From Gonapodya sp. JEL0774 (Eukaryota; Monoblepharomycota; Monoblepharidomycetes; Monoblepharidales; Gonapodyaceae): DNA of 64,000 nucleotides. The stretch is taken from the NCBI GenBank assembly GCA_027604505.1, contig JADIIX010000018.1, forward strand, positions 69,946 to 133,945, written 5' to 3'. Positions 1 through 11,900 of this stretch are shown in pieces. The translations under genes were made by a program, and so were the position numbers. The notes below the pieces were generated by a model, which was given only the letters and a program-made list of their open reading frames with translations, ran no database searches and was not told the origin of the DNA. How positions within the stretch are numbered: position 1 is the first letter of the stretch; each line of letters starts with the position of its first letter.

Positions 1-315
1 ATCCACATGCCCAATCGTGCCAATGTTCACGTGGGGCTTCTTCCTCGAGAATTTGCCCCCAGGCTCAGCATACCCGCGCACAGCATTGAGTCGGAAATTC
101 GTACGCGCGGCCAGCCCAGTGACAGCAGGGGCTCGGTATGGTCTTTTCAGTGAAGACGAAGTCGAAACGCAGGAAGAGGCACGCCGGTATTGCGCGTGGC
201 ACACCGATCGCACGGAAGCGATACGGACGAGTGGAGAAATCGACGATGATCCACTGCATTCGAGTGCTACTGAGGCAGGTGCGACAAGCTGCTTGCGCAG
301 AACGTTTGCAGACAT
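1..315 (-). CDS. TUF1: Mitochondrial elongation factor Tu, N-terminal part (gene runs off the left edge)
   Basis: EF-Tu delivers aminoacyl-tRNA to the mitochondrial ribosome in a GTP-dependent way. The reverse strand at the left edge reads KKPHVNIGTIGHVD, the invariant start of the bacterial/mitochondrial EF-Tu G domain, just before the P-loop (which lies outside the window). Upstream are about 90 residues rich in Ser, Arg, Ala and Val with few acidic residues, typical of a mitochondrial presequence. I chose the ATG at 315 because an in-frame TGA sits directly before it (316-318) and no other ATG lies between it and the G domain. No intron is needed in the visible part. Only 105 codons are present, so the rest of the protein cannot be checked. 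Family assignment is firm; the exact start is an inference. Confidence 0.93.
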   Translation of the reverse strand, partial: MSANVLRKQLVAPASVALECSGSSSISPLVRIASVRSVCHAQYRRASSCVSTSSSLKRPYRAPAVTGLAARTNFRLNAVRGYAEPGGKFSRKKPHVNIGTIGHVD

Positions 316-806
316 TCAGTAACCAGAGAAATGAGGACAGGACAGGACAAGAAAGATGCAGAGATTTAACGATGCCGTTGACAAAGACCGACCCAGGGCC
401 AATCGGTCGGTTCACAATGGCAAGCTTTTTCTTCCTCGAGCCACGTCACGTGTTACAGTGATTGCTCAAAACTTGTATTTCCCATTATAAAATTGAGAGG
501 TCATCCGATTATTCGCAGTCCCATAATGCACTATATTGCATCTCTATCACGGCGCGTCCATTGATGATTTGTCAACCGTCAACGGATGAGGTTCAAGTTC
601 ATGATCGCAGAAAAATGTTCAAAAACAAAGTCACTTTATTGACTGCGAAAAATTCTGATTTCTGCCCTAGAAATCAAAATAGATTTGTCAACGCAATGTC
701 CATTACTCCATTCCAAAGTAGGAGCCCAGGTCGTGTGAAGATGCCCAGGAGTCTTTCCACATTTTATAAAGCTCATGCAAACAACGAGTCGGTGCGGGGA
801 GGACTG
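316..806. other. Intergenic: upstream region of EF-Tu and 3' side of the next gene
   Basis: About 490 bp between the EF-Tu start and the stop of the acidic protein gene, both on the minus strand. Short open frames occur on both strands but none has a recognisable domain. It must hold the EF-Tu promoter. A GGTTCGAATC string near 847 resembles a tRNA T-arm but lies just inside the neighbouring coding exon, with no matching acceptor or anticodon arms. Confidence 0.5.
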
Positions 807-1551
807 CTATGACTCAGTCCCTCCTGCAGTTTCGGAGAATCCCCGCAGGTTCGAATCTAAATCTGGAGTTCTCCTCCACATTTCATCCAAAATAGCTCTC
901 TCTTCACTCGGGCTGATGGGTACCCGTAACGCAGGCCCCAACCTAGCCGTAATACCTCGTGGCTCTGCGTTCCTCTGGTCCTCGTAGCCCGCACCACCTT
1001 CTTCCTCAGGCGGTGTTTCATCCATCTCAGCGTCACCGTCACCATTTCCGAGTCCGGAGTTCAGATCGGGTGCGGTGTTGTCTGCGTCAGGGTCATCATC
1101 GAAAGTCTCGTCTCCGCCAAGGGCTTGGCCACCTCGAGTCCCGCCACCAGGGACGTCAGCTTCCGGCTCAGCCTCCTCGTTAGTCTGAAAGAGCGTGAAA
1201 TTTGGTCAGTTGGTTTGATGACACGGGTCCACAATCGTCCGAACCTCTTTGTTCTTCACGCCGAATATTCGAAGGTCAGGGTCGCCTCTACGGATTCCTA
1301 AGAGCTGAGATCAGTGTGGTTTAATCAATCATGGTTGAGAGGTCATCGTGGCCTCCCCTCACCAATGACTTCACAGATCCTTCCATCTCTGTGAGTTCCT
1401 GCAATGGCCCGCTAGATTCTCGAGATTGCATCCACAGCGACTTCGAAATTATGGGAGTGAAAGGGAAGTGGGCCATTGGCAGGTCGCCGAACCGTTTTAG
1501 AGAATGGATGGGGTTTATTACGGAAGGCGAACTGTGTTGGATGATGTTCAT
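807..1551 (-). CDS. Small acidic protein of unknown function
   Basis: Not recognised. Three exons join in frame on the minus strand: 1363-1551, 1245-1304 and 807-1184, giving 208 residues. Intron 1 has a GTGAGG donor; intron 2 has a weaker GTTCGG donor, so that junction is less certain. The N-terminal 75 residues are mixed and could fold (motifs FPFTPI, GPLQEL, RRGDPDLRIFGVKNK). The C-terminal 130 residues are strongly acidic and Gly/Pro/Glu rich, hence probably disordered. No signal peptide or membrane segment is seen. The start could be the ATG at 1551 or the one at 1476. With the first, the gene begins only 29 bp from the start of the divergent FIT2 gene, so the two would share a very compact promoter. 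Confidence 0.6.
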
Positions 1552-1580
1552 GAAACTGCCGTTGTAACGACAAATCAAAG

Positions 1581-3077
1581 ATGAATTCCCTTATTTCTCG
1601 AATACCAATTGCATCCCCACGGCAATCAGCAATCCTCCTCTTCTATGGCGGCACTGTTCTCGTTGGAACTTGCATCTCTTGGTTGCTGGACATCGTCGAA
1701 CGTGCCGATCCTATCGCGATCCGTGCGGCAAAATCCGGTTGGCTGAATGCCGTGTTTGTGAAGTGGGGCTGGGTGAGTAGCTGTCCGGTACATTTGCGTT
1801 GCTGCAGGGAAAAGTGAAGCATGTCCAAGTTGCCAACGTGTCTCTCAGATTCAATGCCAGGCTGATGTGCTCAGGATGAAAGCAACATGATTCGGCACTG
1901 GAAAGAGTTAGCATCGCTGGGATTTGAGGGGCGGACTAATCATTAATGAATGCCATTCTCTACGTATTCTCTCCTCGCCCAGGCATGGACCTCTATTCCT
2001 CTCATCCTCCTTTCAATCCTCCCTCTATTCAACAATAACTCCCCACCTCGGCGCCCGTTTACACCCTTGGTGCGATACGGCCTGGCCACCGCGTATTGGT
2101 TTTTCCTGACCCAATGGTTCTTCGGACATGGTCTTTTCGATAGGGTGCTTCACGCGGGTGCGGCGAAGTGCGCAGTGGACCCGGAGAAGTATGGGACGGC
2201 GAGGAGCTGCAAAAAAAGTGGACACGAGGTGAGAGTCAGTGGCTGGGGGACTCAGGGACAACTCAAGAGGCTGAAAAATGTCAATGGGTCCATATCGAAA
2301 CAACGCGTTTTGATTTGTAGTCTGGCCTGTTTCATGGATGTCAACTTTCGTCGTGCAGTGCGGAGCGTATTGGAACCAACTAACTTTACTTCTTTCCTGT
2401 CTCCGTTCCAATATATCTAGTGGCATGGGTTCGATATTTCTGGTCACACGTTCCTCCTTATCCACGCCTCACTTACTCTTCTCGAAGAACTCTCGGCATC
2501 ACCACTGTGGCGGCGACTAGAGTCGTTCATCATGTCCTCCTATCGGTGGTCCGCCTCCTTTGTTGCTTCTCTGGAGTTCGCTGGGAAGAAAAACCGAAAG
2601 CAAGCCATTCGACCGGCCGCAGCCACTACCCGCCGTGGGTCCGCAAAACACCCAGAAAACACTTTCTACTCTTCCCTCGAGCCAACTCAGTTTCCCTCGG
2701 ATGGGCTCCCCGGCATCGCTCACGCCACCGTTGTTGTATTCTCATTTGCACTGCTGATAATGTGGTACGCAGCATTGTTGTCAACGGTCCTGCGGTTTCA
2801 CACACTAGGAGAGAAGATTTGGGGTGCTGTTTTCGGGTTGGCATGGTGGGCGGCATCCTACGCAGGATGGACGACTTCTGGTAGCTCCGAGGGGTGGAGC
2901 TTGTACAGAGCATTGGGTTGGATTCCCGGCGATCTTAGCGCGTCGGATTGGAGAGTAAATGGCGATGTTGTGATGAAAATGTCGACCGAGACGCCAGAGG
3001 GATCTGCGGTTGGGGCCGATAGATCCTCTAGTACAAAAGTCAAGAATGCCAGGAAGATAGCGAACCCGTTGCGATGA
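1581..3077 (+). CDS. FIT2: FIT2/Scs3-family acyl-CoA diphosphatase (lipid-droplet inducing ER membrane protein)
   Basis: FIT proteins are multi-pass ER membrane enzymes that hydrolyse acyl-CoA to acyl-4'-phosphopantetheine plus 3',5'-ADP and support lipid droplet formation. Exons 1581-1772, 1983-2228 and 2421-3077 join in phase 0 at clean GT-AG sites and give 364 residues. The family signature is complete: the FVKWGW|AWT segment spans intron 1, the CKKSGHE|WHGFDISGHTFL block spans intron 2 and holds the first catalytic His, and a C-terminal FHTLGEK block supplies the second. Several hydrophobic segments are evident. A hydrophilic insert of about 60 residues follows the first catalytic block and a basic tail of about 60 residues follows the last helix; both are lineage-specific embellishments. 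Activity is inferred from the family. Confidence 0.93.
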
Positions 3078-4411
3078 GAGGGAGATCCTGGGACGCTTAG
3101 ATCAATGGGCTCCTGATAGAAAGGACATCTGCGTTGTGGCAATCTCAAAGGCCGTGCTCCCATAGCAGGAGCACCTACACTTTTGAGCATGAAAAATTTT
3201 TTTTTACATACACACATAGAGGAAGTTTACTCTTTCCAACTTTTATTTACCTCGTGATGCACAACCTCAAAAACAGCTTTTGTACTGTTTGATTGGTGCA
3301 GAATACATGTAAGAGAACGCTTTGATACCCAAACTTTCAATAAAGTCTGTTGTGTCTGCAGCTGTGCCAATGGGTATTGGGTAATGACTTCATGTGAAAC
3401 GTTGTGACGTCAGATTGCCGTGATCTGGGCACGTAGATGTAGTTGGAGATCTGGTGCACAGTACTATCTACAGATGCATTATAAGTATGAGGTATCTACC
3501 AGCCGATGGGTAGCATTGGAGGTGCAGTTCCGCGGGAGGACGGATTTTCATAGCTTCATTCTGACGGGCCTGCAAAGTATAAAATGCTTGCCTGACACAG
3601 GTGAGCTGAAATAGACCAGGGTGGAGGGATATTGTTAAAAAAGGTTGTTACACAAGGTTTATGTAAAAAAGAACAGCGGCGGGTGACAAAAAATAGTGAA
3701 AAAACACGTGAGCCATGCCGTTGCACGATCTCCGCAGTGGGCGACGAGGGAGAAGAGTGTGAGGAGGAGTTCGGCGAGCGGGGCAACTTGCAAGGTGGGG
3801 AAGACCAGAGTGTCGGGGTTATCAGGTTCGTCGTGGGCATGGGGACACGTCATTGCCACTTGGGGTGCTGGTACGAGTCGGGGCTGTGGTCGGAGTGGGG
3901 AACAACCGTCCTGCGAGGGCCAGATTGCAGGTGGGTGCCGTGAGCGTGCGGGCGGGGTTGATGGTGAGTGAGACGAGGGTATGGGACCAGAATGCGCAGT
4001 CTGCGGGGTGGTGGCGGGTGTTGATAAGCGGGGGCCGGGGGAGCGAAGAGGGAGAGGGTTGGGCAGGTGCGGGGCTGGTGGAGGAGCGGGTCGTGCCAGG
4101 TTGACAAACCAAATCATGGTTCGCCACCGCTTTCCGCGTGATGGAAGAAAAATTAATTAACATTTTCTTTAGTTTCCTTCAAACCGCAACAAACCGCATC
4201 GGCAAGGAGAGTGGCGTCAGCGGCTCCCTGCCGGCCTCAAGCCGTTTCCCAAGTGTATAGTGCCGCACGATATCCGTTATATATTCATTCATATCTGATG
4301 GTTGCATCTGTATCGACCAGCTAGTATATCGAGAGAGGACTTCGTGAGAGTATTTTCTTACCAGATTGTCAAATCTGTTTCTAGATCTTATAGGATTGCC
4401 GGACTCCAAAC
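3078..4411. other. Intergenic region between FIT2 and NTE1-A
   Basis: About 1.3 kb. It carries an AT-rich part (3180-3420), a strongly strand-asymmetric stretch rich in G on the plus strand (about 3720-4110), and the presumptive NTE1-A promoter. The only long frame is the uncertain minus-strand ORF listed separately. If NTE1-A had a further 5' exon it would lie here, but I found no start or hydrophobic segment that joins. Confidence 0.5.
3659..4117 (-). CDS. Uncertain Pro-rich open reading frame
   Basis: An ATG-initiated frame of 152 codons lies in a C-rich (minus-strand) stretch. The first 90 residues are dominated by Pro, Ser, Arg and His, as expected from base composition alone. The last third is more protein-like, with a hydrophobic stretch (APLAELLLTLFSLVAH). 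Two other frames of the same strand are also open over much of the stretch, which argues that the skew rather than selection keeps stops out. No family is recognised. It is listed because transcript data could rescue it. Confidence 0.2.
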   Translation of the reverse strand: MIWFVNLARPAPPPAPHLPNPLPLRSPGPRLSTPATTPQTAHSGPIPSSHSPSTPPARSRHPPAIWPSQDGCSPLRPQPRLVPAPQVAMTCPHAHDEPDNPDTLVFPTLQVAPLAELLLTLFSLVAHCGDRATAWLTCFFTIFCHPPLFFFT

Positions 4412-7400
4412 ATGGAGGCATCGCACTCGCAGGATAGCTCGAGCTCGGTGCTGGCATCGGCAGCAGAGAAAACGGAGGAATCCACATTCAATCTCCTTTC
4501 TGAAGCGCTCACGGGAACGTTACAACGTGAGATCACTGCTACCAAACTTCCGGAAGGGGAGTTGCTGCTACAATATCTCCCCACAAAATTTGGCTAGACG
4601 ATGGGGTGGAACGCGCTCTCGGCAGTATTCTTGGGTTCCTTGATGTATGTTCTTTGTCATTGATCACACAACAAGTCCGTGTTGATGTAATGCACACCCA
4701 ACCAGTACGAAGTCTTTGATCTCGTCACCAACGTCGTACAACATCGACGCTTGGACCCTGGTGAGGTCCTGTTCAGCCCCACAGTCACTTTCAGACATAC
4801 CGCAATTTTAATCTCTGGACGGGTCAATATTTCCTGTATTGAATCGGGCGAGCTGCACCTACTGCACGAGGTTAAACCCGGTCGGGTCATCACGTCACTC
4901 TTCACCATCATCAATGAGCTCGTGAATGGACACCTCGCCAGTAAAGCCAATGATCGCTTCACTCGCCCTGCCAAAATCCAAGCCCTCGCAACGGATCCCA
5001 CGGTTGTAGCTGTCATTCCCGAAGGGTTCTTTTCTTTGCTCCTGGAGAGTCACCAAGCCGCTGCAACCCAGATTCTTTCTTTGTTTGTGTCGCGGGTTTG
5101 CAAAATTACGTTACCCTTCATTCACCGCTATCTGGAATATTCGCACGAGCTCCTTAATATCGTGCATGCTTCGGATGTCATTGCGCCCGGGGATCTAGCA
5201 TACTCCAAGTTCTGTGCTGTTCTCCACAGCAGCTCTCCAAGTGTGGACCAGCAATCCCATCTCGACTTTTCGTCAGTGGATGCTTCTACTGCGGAAAAGG
5301 TCACGGTGCAACGTGCGTGCCTTTCCTTGATGGCCTCGTCCCTCGGCTTGTCTACTACACAGTTCCCGCAACATGCTGCGAACGCTGTGGAGCTTCATTC
5401 TTTCGACACTGGGTATGAGCTCGTGAAAGAGAATTTCCTTTTCGAAGGACTCTTCCTTGTGCTTGATGGAACCGTCGAAGCTGTGTCCACACCGAAGCGG
5501 CCTGGACAACAGATTATCAGTTTCTGGGAGCTTGGTCGGGGATCCCTGGCAGGAGCGCTCTCGGCAATTATTTTTCAACCGTCACCCGTTTGTTGGCGAG
5601 CCAAAACCCCCGTTCGCCTCGCGTTCCTCCGAAACTCGGTGTATCTCAAAGTTGCTGACTCCAATCCAATTCTGCTGCGAAACCTCATGCGACAATTCTT
5701 AGTCAACGTTGGATTTTGTACCTTGGCTTTTGATTATGCAACAGAGTGGAGGTAAGTACAAACATAAACCGAGCTCACTACGATATACTTACAAATGGTT
5801 CATATGCTTAGACGCTATTGGGCTGGGTCCACTATTGTTGAGCAGAACACCAAAGCAAATGAAGTTTTCAAAGTGGTGTCTGGTCGAATTCGTACGTGCA
5901 TGAACAGTGTGCATCAGTCGGAGGCGGTGAACCAGCTGCAGGTTGATGCTTACAGAAACGAAGAGATTGCGACACGGGTTGCCGGAGATCATGGCGCTGT
6001 CCCACCCAACGGATTGTGGAGACAGATGACAAAAGTCTCACTTCCTTTTGTGTCTCCTTTCTCAAAAAGGACAGCAACTTTGATAGCCCCAATTAAATCA
6101 TCAAGAACCCCAGAAGCGTCCGGAATCGATGTTTCTACCTCTATTACATCCGAACGGGGATATGGAGAGACATTAGGAGAACTTCCTGTCTTGACTGACG
6201 GCGAATACGAGGAAACCTGCACAGCTTTAAGGGACACTCACATGGCAACGCTTCCCCGAAGCTTCATCCAAACGATTGTTTTCCTATTTCCCCAGATGTC
6301 AAGAACGATAAGCCGCATTGTTGCGCAAACTTTGACGGAAAAGAAGAACACTGACTCCCGGTACCCAGAGCAATCTGGATTTGGAAGCGTGTTCGGGGAT
6401 CCAAGCTCTACGTGCAACATAATTGCTATTGTTCCCATCTCCAAGAAGGTGAGCAAGGTTAACATGAAGAATCGTACCTTATTCAATCGTGAATGAGCAA
6501 AACCACTTGAAGGTACCCGTCGCAGAATTCACCTTGAAACTGAGCGAAGGCTTCGCGTCAGAGGGAGCTGAAACATCTACTTTGACCGAAAAGGAGGGTG
6601 GTGAGCTTATGGGATCTCAGCTACTTGCCAACTCGTCAGAACTTCGGTTACAAGCATGGTTGATCAATAAAGAGCATCGTGGGACTTATGTACTGATGCT
6701 GGCTGATGGCACTCCCAACTCCGAGTGGACAAAGCAATGTGTCAAGCAATCCGATATCATCCTTTTTATAGCGTTTGGCGACTATGGGAGATTCGAGATC
6801 GGAGAGTTCGAGAACTCCCTTCGCCCAGAATCGCTTGCTGTGCGCAAAGTCCTGGTGTTATTGCATAGAGCAAGGGAAGTAGTACCGGGGAGTACAAAGG
6901 AGTATCTGTTGAGGCGACCATGGATTGCGAGGCACTTGCATGTATGTAACAATGTTTCTCCCAACCATTCCTTGCGGTTGAATATCGCTAATGTTTTTTG
7001 AACTCTTGTTGATTAAGGTTCTAATCGACACCCTCCCCAATATCAGCGATGACTCTTCGATGTACTCCGTCTCACCTAAGAGCAGAACGCTGTTGCTCAG
7101 GATGCTTACCCGTCTTGAAACCTTGCACGTCTCAAATAAGCCGACAAGTAGGCTCTGGGACATTTCGAGTGCTCCAAATTCTGAGGCACTTGCGGCAGAT
7201 AGAAGGTCCGACTTTTCCAGATTGGCTCGAATGATGATGTGAGTCGAATTTTTATGGAGTGTGACCACCCTAACCACCGAATGACGGCAGGAACAAAGCT
7301 ATCGGTATCGTCTTTGCTGGTGGTGGTGCGAAAGGATCAGCACATATTGGTGTACTCCGGGCTCTAGAAAGCTGTGGGATTAAAGCAGACTTTTTTGGTG

Positions 7401-8649
7401 GAACTTCAATAGGGGCTTGCGTTGGTGCGGTAGGTGGCGCTCTTTGGATCACTCCATCAACAAGTGCAATTACGACACCTAACTGGATAGCTATATGCTA
7501 AATCGGGCAATCTCGTGGAAGTGGACGCAAAAATGAGATATGTTTTCACTCGACTTGCCTCTATCGAGCGTGTGTTCGATTTGACATTGCCATTTACAAG
7601 TTTGACCCGAGGTGAGCGATCATTCTCTCGATTTTGATTGCATGGCGGAAACTTAGATTAACTTGTATCAGGGAAATTGTTTAATGATACACTGAAGAAA
7701 GTACTCGATTTCGAATTAGACATCGAGGACTTATGGTTCCCATTCTTTTGCAATGCTATTGGTGAGCAGTACCTGGTTCGGAGACTTGGTTTGTGAGTTG
7801 ATTTCACAAAAAAGAAGTTCAATTTAGATATTTCAAACTTTGAGCACCGGCTTCTCCACGGTGGGGTTGCGTGGAGGCGCGTTCGTGCCTCTATGTCTTT
7901 GATGGGCTTGGTACCACCGGTACCTGACGGTGACGGTCACTTGTTGGTGGACGGTTCGTGCAATCTCATAAGTTGAGTTGAGATTATATATTCGAATACT
8001 CGCATTTGTCTCTGAAGGTGGATATTATGATAATTTACCCGCGACTGCCATGAAGGCGTTCGGAGCTGCATATGTTATTGCAATTGATGGTGAGCCGCTG
8101 GTAGTTCTCATAAAGAATGTGACGATTTTGACCTAATTACCGAAGCAGTTGCAGCAGATTTTGACAAGCGCCCTGTCGAGCATGATATCATTGAGCTCTC
8201 GGGATGGCGCGCAGCGTTTTTGGGACAGCCGAGGAACAAGACGACTCACAGACCAATACCTAGCATGCTGGAACTTCAAAACCGCATGATGTTTTTTACT
8301 CAACAACAGCGAGGCAACACCCCCAAGAATATGCATAATGGTGGGAACTAAAGTGACAGCTTTTGGAGACAACGAAGTACCATGATGTGAAGGCGTATGA
8401 TCGTCAACCGCAGTGTTCTATTTCCGACCACCAATCGATGATTATACAAGTCTCAACTTCGGCCATTATGATGCTTTAGTTCCAATTGGAGAAAAGGTCG
8501 GTCGACACCAATTGGTAAAACTATTTTATATCTGATCGAACAGATTCACCTAGGAGGCGATAGCAAAATTTGGTCAGTGGAAAAGAAACGCAGACGCAGC
8601 ACCGTTATTTGGACCTCCCACGCCAGCCACCACAGAAATTTATAATTAA
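4412..8649 (+). CDS. NTE1: NTE1-type patatin phospholipase, copy A
   Basis: NTE1 enzymes are (lyso)phospholipase B type serine hydrolases that deacylate phosphatidylcholine. Fourteen exons join in frame to 1137 residues: 4412-4526, 4598-4644, 4706-5751, 5812-6448, 6513-6941, 7018-7238, 7291-7429, 7491-7611, 7672-7761, 7828-7953, 8018-8089, 8149-8340, 8414-8496 and 8554-8649. Three cyclic-nucleotide-binding-like folds occupy about residues 65-470. The patatin domain follows, with oxyanion loop GGGAKG (about 842-847), nucleophile Ser about 871 in GTSIG and catalytic Asp about 990 in DGG. Its stop faces the stop of copy B 326 bp away. The usual N-terminal membrane anchor of the family is not visible; the model starts with a Ser-rich segment. 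The family is normally longer (well over 1300 residues), mostly at the N terminus. The last intron uses an atypical GTCGGT donor. All catalytic residues are present, so I call it functional. Confidence 0.92.
4751..5705 (+). repeat. Inverted repeat arm 1: near-identical tract in NTE1-A
   Basis: This part of exon 3 matches the reverse complement of 11914-12867 almost base for base. One segment of about 195 bp (around 5430-5625) shows about 3 differences by eye; another around 5270-5345 shows about 8 in 77. Identity drops abruptly at the TTGGACCCTGG end and again after CTTAGTCAA, where the paralogues become much more divergent. The sharp borders inside one exon suggest gene conversion rather than a uniformly young duplication. 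Confidence 0.85.
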
Positions 8650-8975
8650 GTTTGGGGAATCCTTTAGGTCTCAATAGGACAGAACACAATATGTACACAT
8701 ATTACACCCCCGAAAACCAAGATTGCGTCCAACATCTAGATCCCGTTTTGTAAACGAAGCCATCTGTATTCTCTGTTCTTCCATGCCGGTGCTTGATTCT
8801 AGTTGGACGCAACCACATTCGCATCCTGCAAAGTCATCTTGGGGACCAGGAACCGTCAACAATGATTAGTTCCTGTTCAAAATTTGTAGGCCCTGCGCAG
8901 ATTCACAAAATCAAAGGAATTTACTGCGAAATGTGAATTCTAAAACCAATATAATTCACGTACATATCATCATCA
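8650..8975. other. Convergent intergenic spacer between the NTE1 copies
   Basis: 326 bp between the facing stop codons of NTE1-A and NTE1-B. It must contain the 3' ends of both transcripts. No gene, transposon remnant or obvious terminal repeat is seen at what would be the centre of the inverted duplication. Confidence 0.6.
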
Positions 8976-11900
8976 TCAAGCTGCGCAGTTGGGGTTTGTA
9001 GGTTCCTTTGATGTAGGCTCAGCATGAATACCAAGAATTGCGACACACTCTTTACTCTGCTTCCATTCACTAAGCAACGTTGATGCCTCCTTGAAGGAAT
9101 GAGCAAAGTCAGTTGAAGGATAGGCACAAATAAGCCCGTCGGCACATACTTGCTCTCCTACCGGAACAATTTCGTCATAGCAACTGAAGTTGAGACTGTT
9201 GTACGCGTCAAGAGGTGGTCGAATATAGAGAACTGCAAGTAGAAAAGCGTTCAATATTAATGCTCACTTGAAGCATCCAAATGCATGCTAGCGGGATCTT
9301 CCTCACCGTTGTGCATAGTCTTTAAATTGTTGATTTGCTGTTGTTGGGCAAAAAACATGATTCGATTTTGAAGATCTAGGAGGCTGGGTATTGGCATGTA
9401 CGTTTTCTTGTCCTTTGGCTTTGCAAACAATGCAACCCAGCCGGAAATTTGGACACTGTCACGCTCCACAGGCCGTGTGTCAAACTGCCCCGCAACTAAG
9501 CCATCCACAATAATGAGAATTTTTGCTTTGAATACGGGCTATCTTTGACTCACCATCAACCGCAATAACATGTGCGGCTCCGAAAGCTGTCATGGCTCGT
9601 GCGGGTACATTGTCGTGATATCCACCTTCAAAATAGTTATGTAGCCACACTAGTTTTGTGGCCAGAGACCAGAAAAAACGTACCATCCATCAACAGGCAG
9701 CCGTCGCCGTCCGAAACTGGTGGCATTATGCCCATCAGGGACATCGAGGCGCGAACACACCTCCACGCCATCCCTTCGTAGAGATACCGGGACTGGAGTT
9801 TAGTAACGTCTAGTTCGAAAAGGTTCCCGTGAGAAAGACGCAGACGCTGTAGCTCCGAATCCTAATTGCTTACCGATAACATTGCAAAAAAACGGTAACC
9901 AAAAATCTTCGATTTGTATTTGAGAGCCAAAGGCCCCCTTAATGGCATCGTTCACTCCCTTGCCTGGGAGAATTGATTGAGCATTCCGATAACGATGCTG
10001 AAAACAAAACGGGAATGATCTTCCAATTACCTCGAAATATACCCACAAAGGGCAAGGTTAGGTCCAGCAGGTAGCCAATCACACTGTTGAACTTAGCAAA
10101 GATGCATCTAAGCTTTGCATCCACCTCTTCGATACTCCCGGACGTGGCATAAATCTAACGTTTCACGTTTACAGGTGAAATCGATTGTGGTACGGACACG
10201 GTAATTACACTTACCGCACCAACACAAGCCCCCATAGACGTTCCTCCAATAAAATCTACCACAATCTCGTGGCTCTCGAGCGCCCGAAGAACTCCAACAT
10301 GAGCCGCACCTTTGGCCCCACCCCCGCCAAACACTAAACCGATAGACTTGTTCCTGCGATCCAACCGGAAATAAGAAAAGCAATTAGCCTCAATTCACGT
10401 GGACTCACATCATCATTCTGGCTAATCTTGAGAAATCAGACCGCCTATTGGAGGACAATGGAATCCTGGACTTATGGCCACCTGACACATCCCAAAGCTT
10501 TGTGGATTTATTGGAGACATTTAGAGTCTCAAGACGTGTGAACATTCGGCCTAGTTTAGTTTGGAGACGAGACAGAGGAAATGCGATCGGTGGATCAGAG
10601 AGGACGGAAGAGGTCTCGTAGTTATCGGCAAGAGACTCCAGTTGTACCTGCAATACCCAAATAATTCACACTGTTGAGAAATGGCAGCAACTGAGTCACA
10701 AATTTTCTTACATGCAAGTGCCGTGCAATCCACTTTCGCTTTACCAAAAATTCCTTGGTACTACCAGGAATCACATTCTTTGCCTTGTGTAGTAAAACCA
10801 GTACCTTTCGCACAGCAAGTGAGCTTGGGTGCAGAACGTTCTCAAACTCTCCAAGCTCAGATCTGCCATTGTCCCCCAATGCAACAAAGAATATGATATC
10901 GGACTGCTTCACACATTGTTTTGTCCAAGAAGATTGAGGTGCACCATCGGCCAGCATAAGTACATACTCTCCTCGATACTCTTTGTTGAGCAACCACGCC
11001 TGCAACCGAAGTTCTGAAGAGTTGGCATTGAATTGAGTAGATCCAATCAGCTCGGCACCATCCGTCTCTGATAAAATTGACGCGTCGGCACCCTCAGATG
11101 CAAAGCCTTCGCTCAATTTGGTCGCGAAATCTTTGATAGGCACCTAAAAGCATGGATGTTCGATTGAAAAGTAAAACCGCGCAGGGGGGTTTGTCTTTCT
11201 TTGATTTTTCGTTTCGCTTACCTTCTTGTAAATGGGAATGATACCAATGATGTGACATGTTCCCGACCGATCCTCGTTCTCCATTCCTGCCGATCGGCTA
11301 TCTCTCACATTCTCTGCAATAATACAGCTGATTGCTTTCGCCATCTGTGGGAATAAATTAACCATCGTGTGAATGAAGGTGCGGGGGAGGGTTGCTATGT
11401 GAGTATCCCTCAACGCTGTGCACGTCTCGTCATAGTCTCCGTCGATCAAAACGGGCAACTCCCCGAGGGTCTCGCCAACTCCTTTTTCGGACGTAAGCAG
11501 AGTCGAAGGTCCATCCATTCTTGATAGATCGGATGTAGTGGGTTCCTTGACAGTGGGGAGCATTGTTACTGTCCTCTTTGACAAAGGCGAAATGTACGAA
11601 GAATAAAGACTTGATGATTGTCGTACTTCGTCATCGAGCTTTTGGAAGTCACTGCCCTCCACACCTTCCGAGAGGTTTCGCGTTGGGTACTTTGAAGCCC
11701 TCTGCGACCCGCTGCTGATTGACATACGAATTCGACCTGACACCACTTTGAAAACTTCATCGGCGGGTGTGCACTGATGGAAGATAGTAGATCCAGATGA
11801 ATAGCGCCTAAACAGGAGAATTAGATACGGGTGCTCATATTCCTCCAATTAAAACTTCGAACGTGCCTCCACTCCGTTGCATAGTCAAACGCCAAAGTGT

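Noticed and set aside
830-870. Possible tRNA (GGTTCGAATC resembling a T-arm)
   Set aside because: No acceptor, D or anticodon arm pairs around it, and it overlaps the last coding exon of the acidic protein gene.
4412-8649. NTE1-A as a pseudogene
   Set aside because: Long read-through frames break often, but all 14 exons join at plausible splice sites with preserved frame and intact catalytic motifs.
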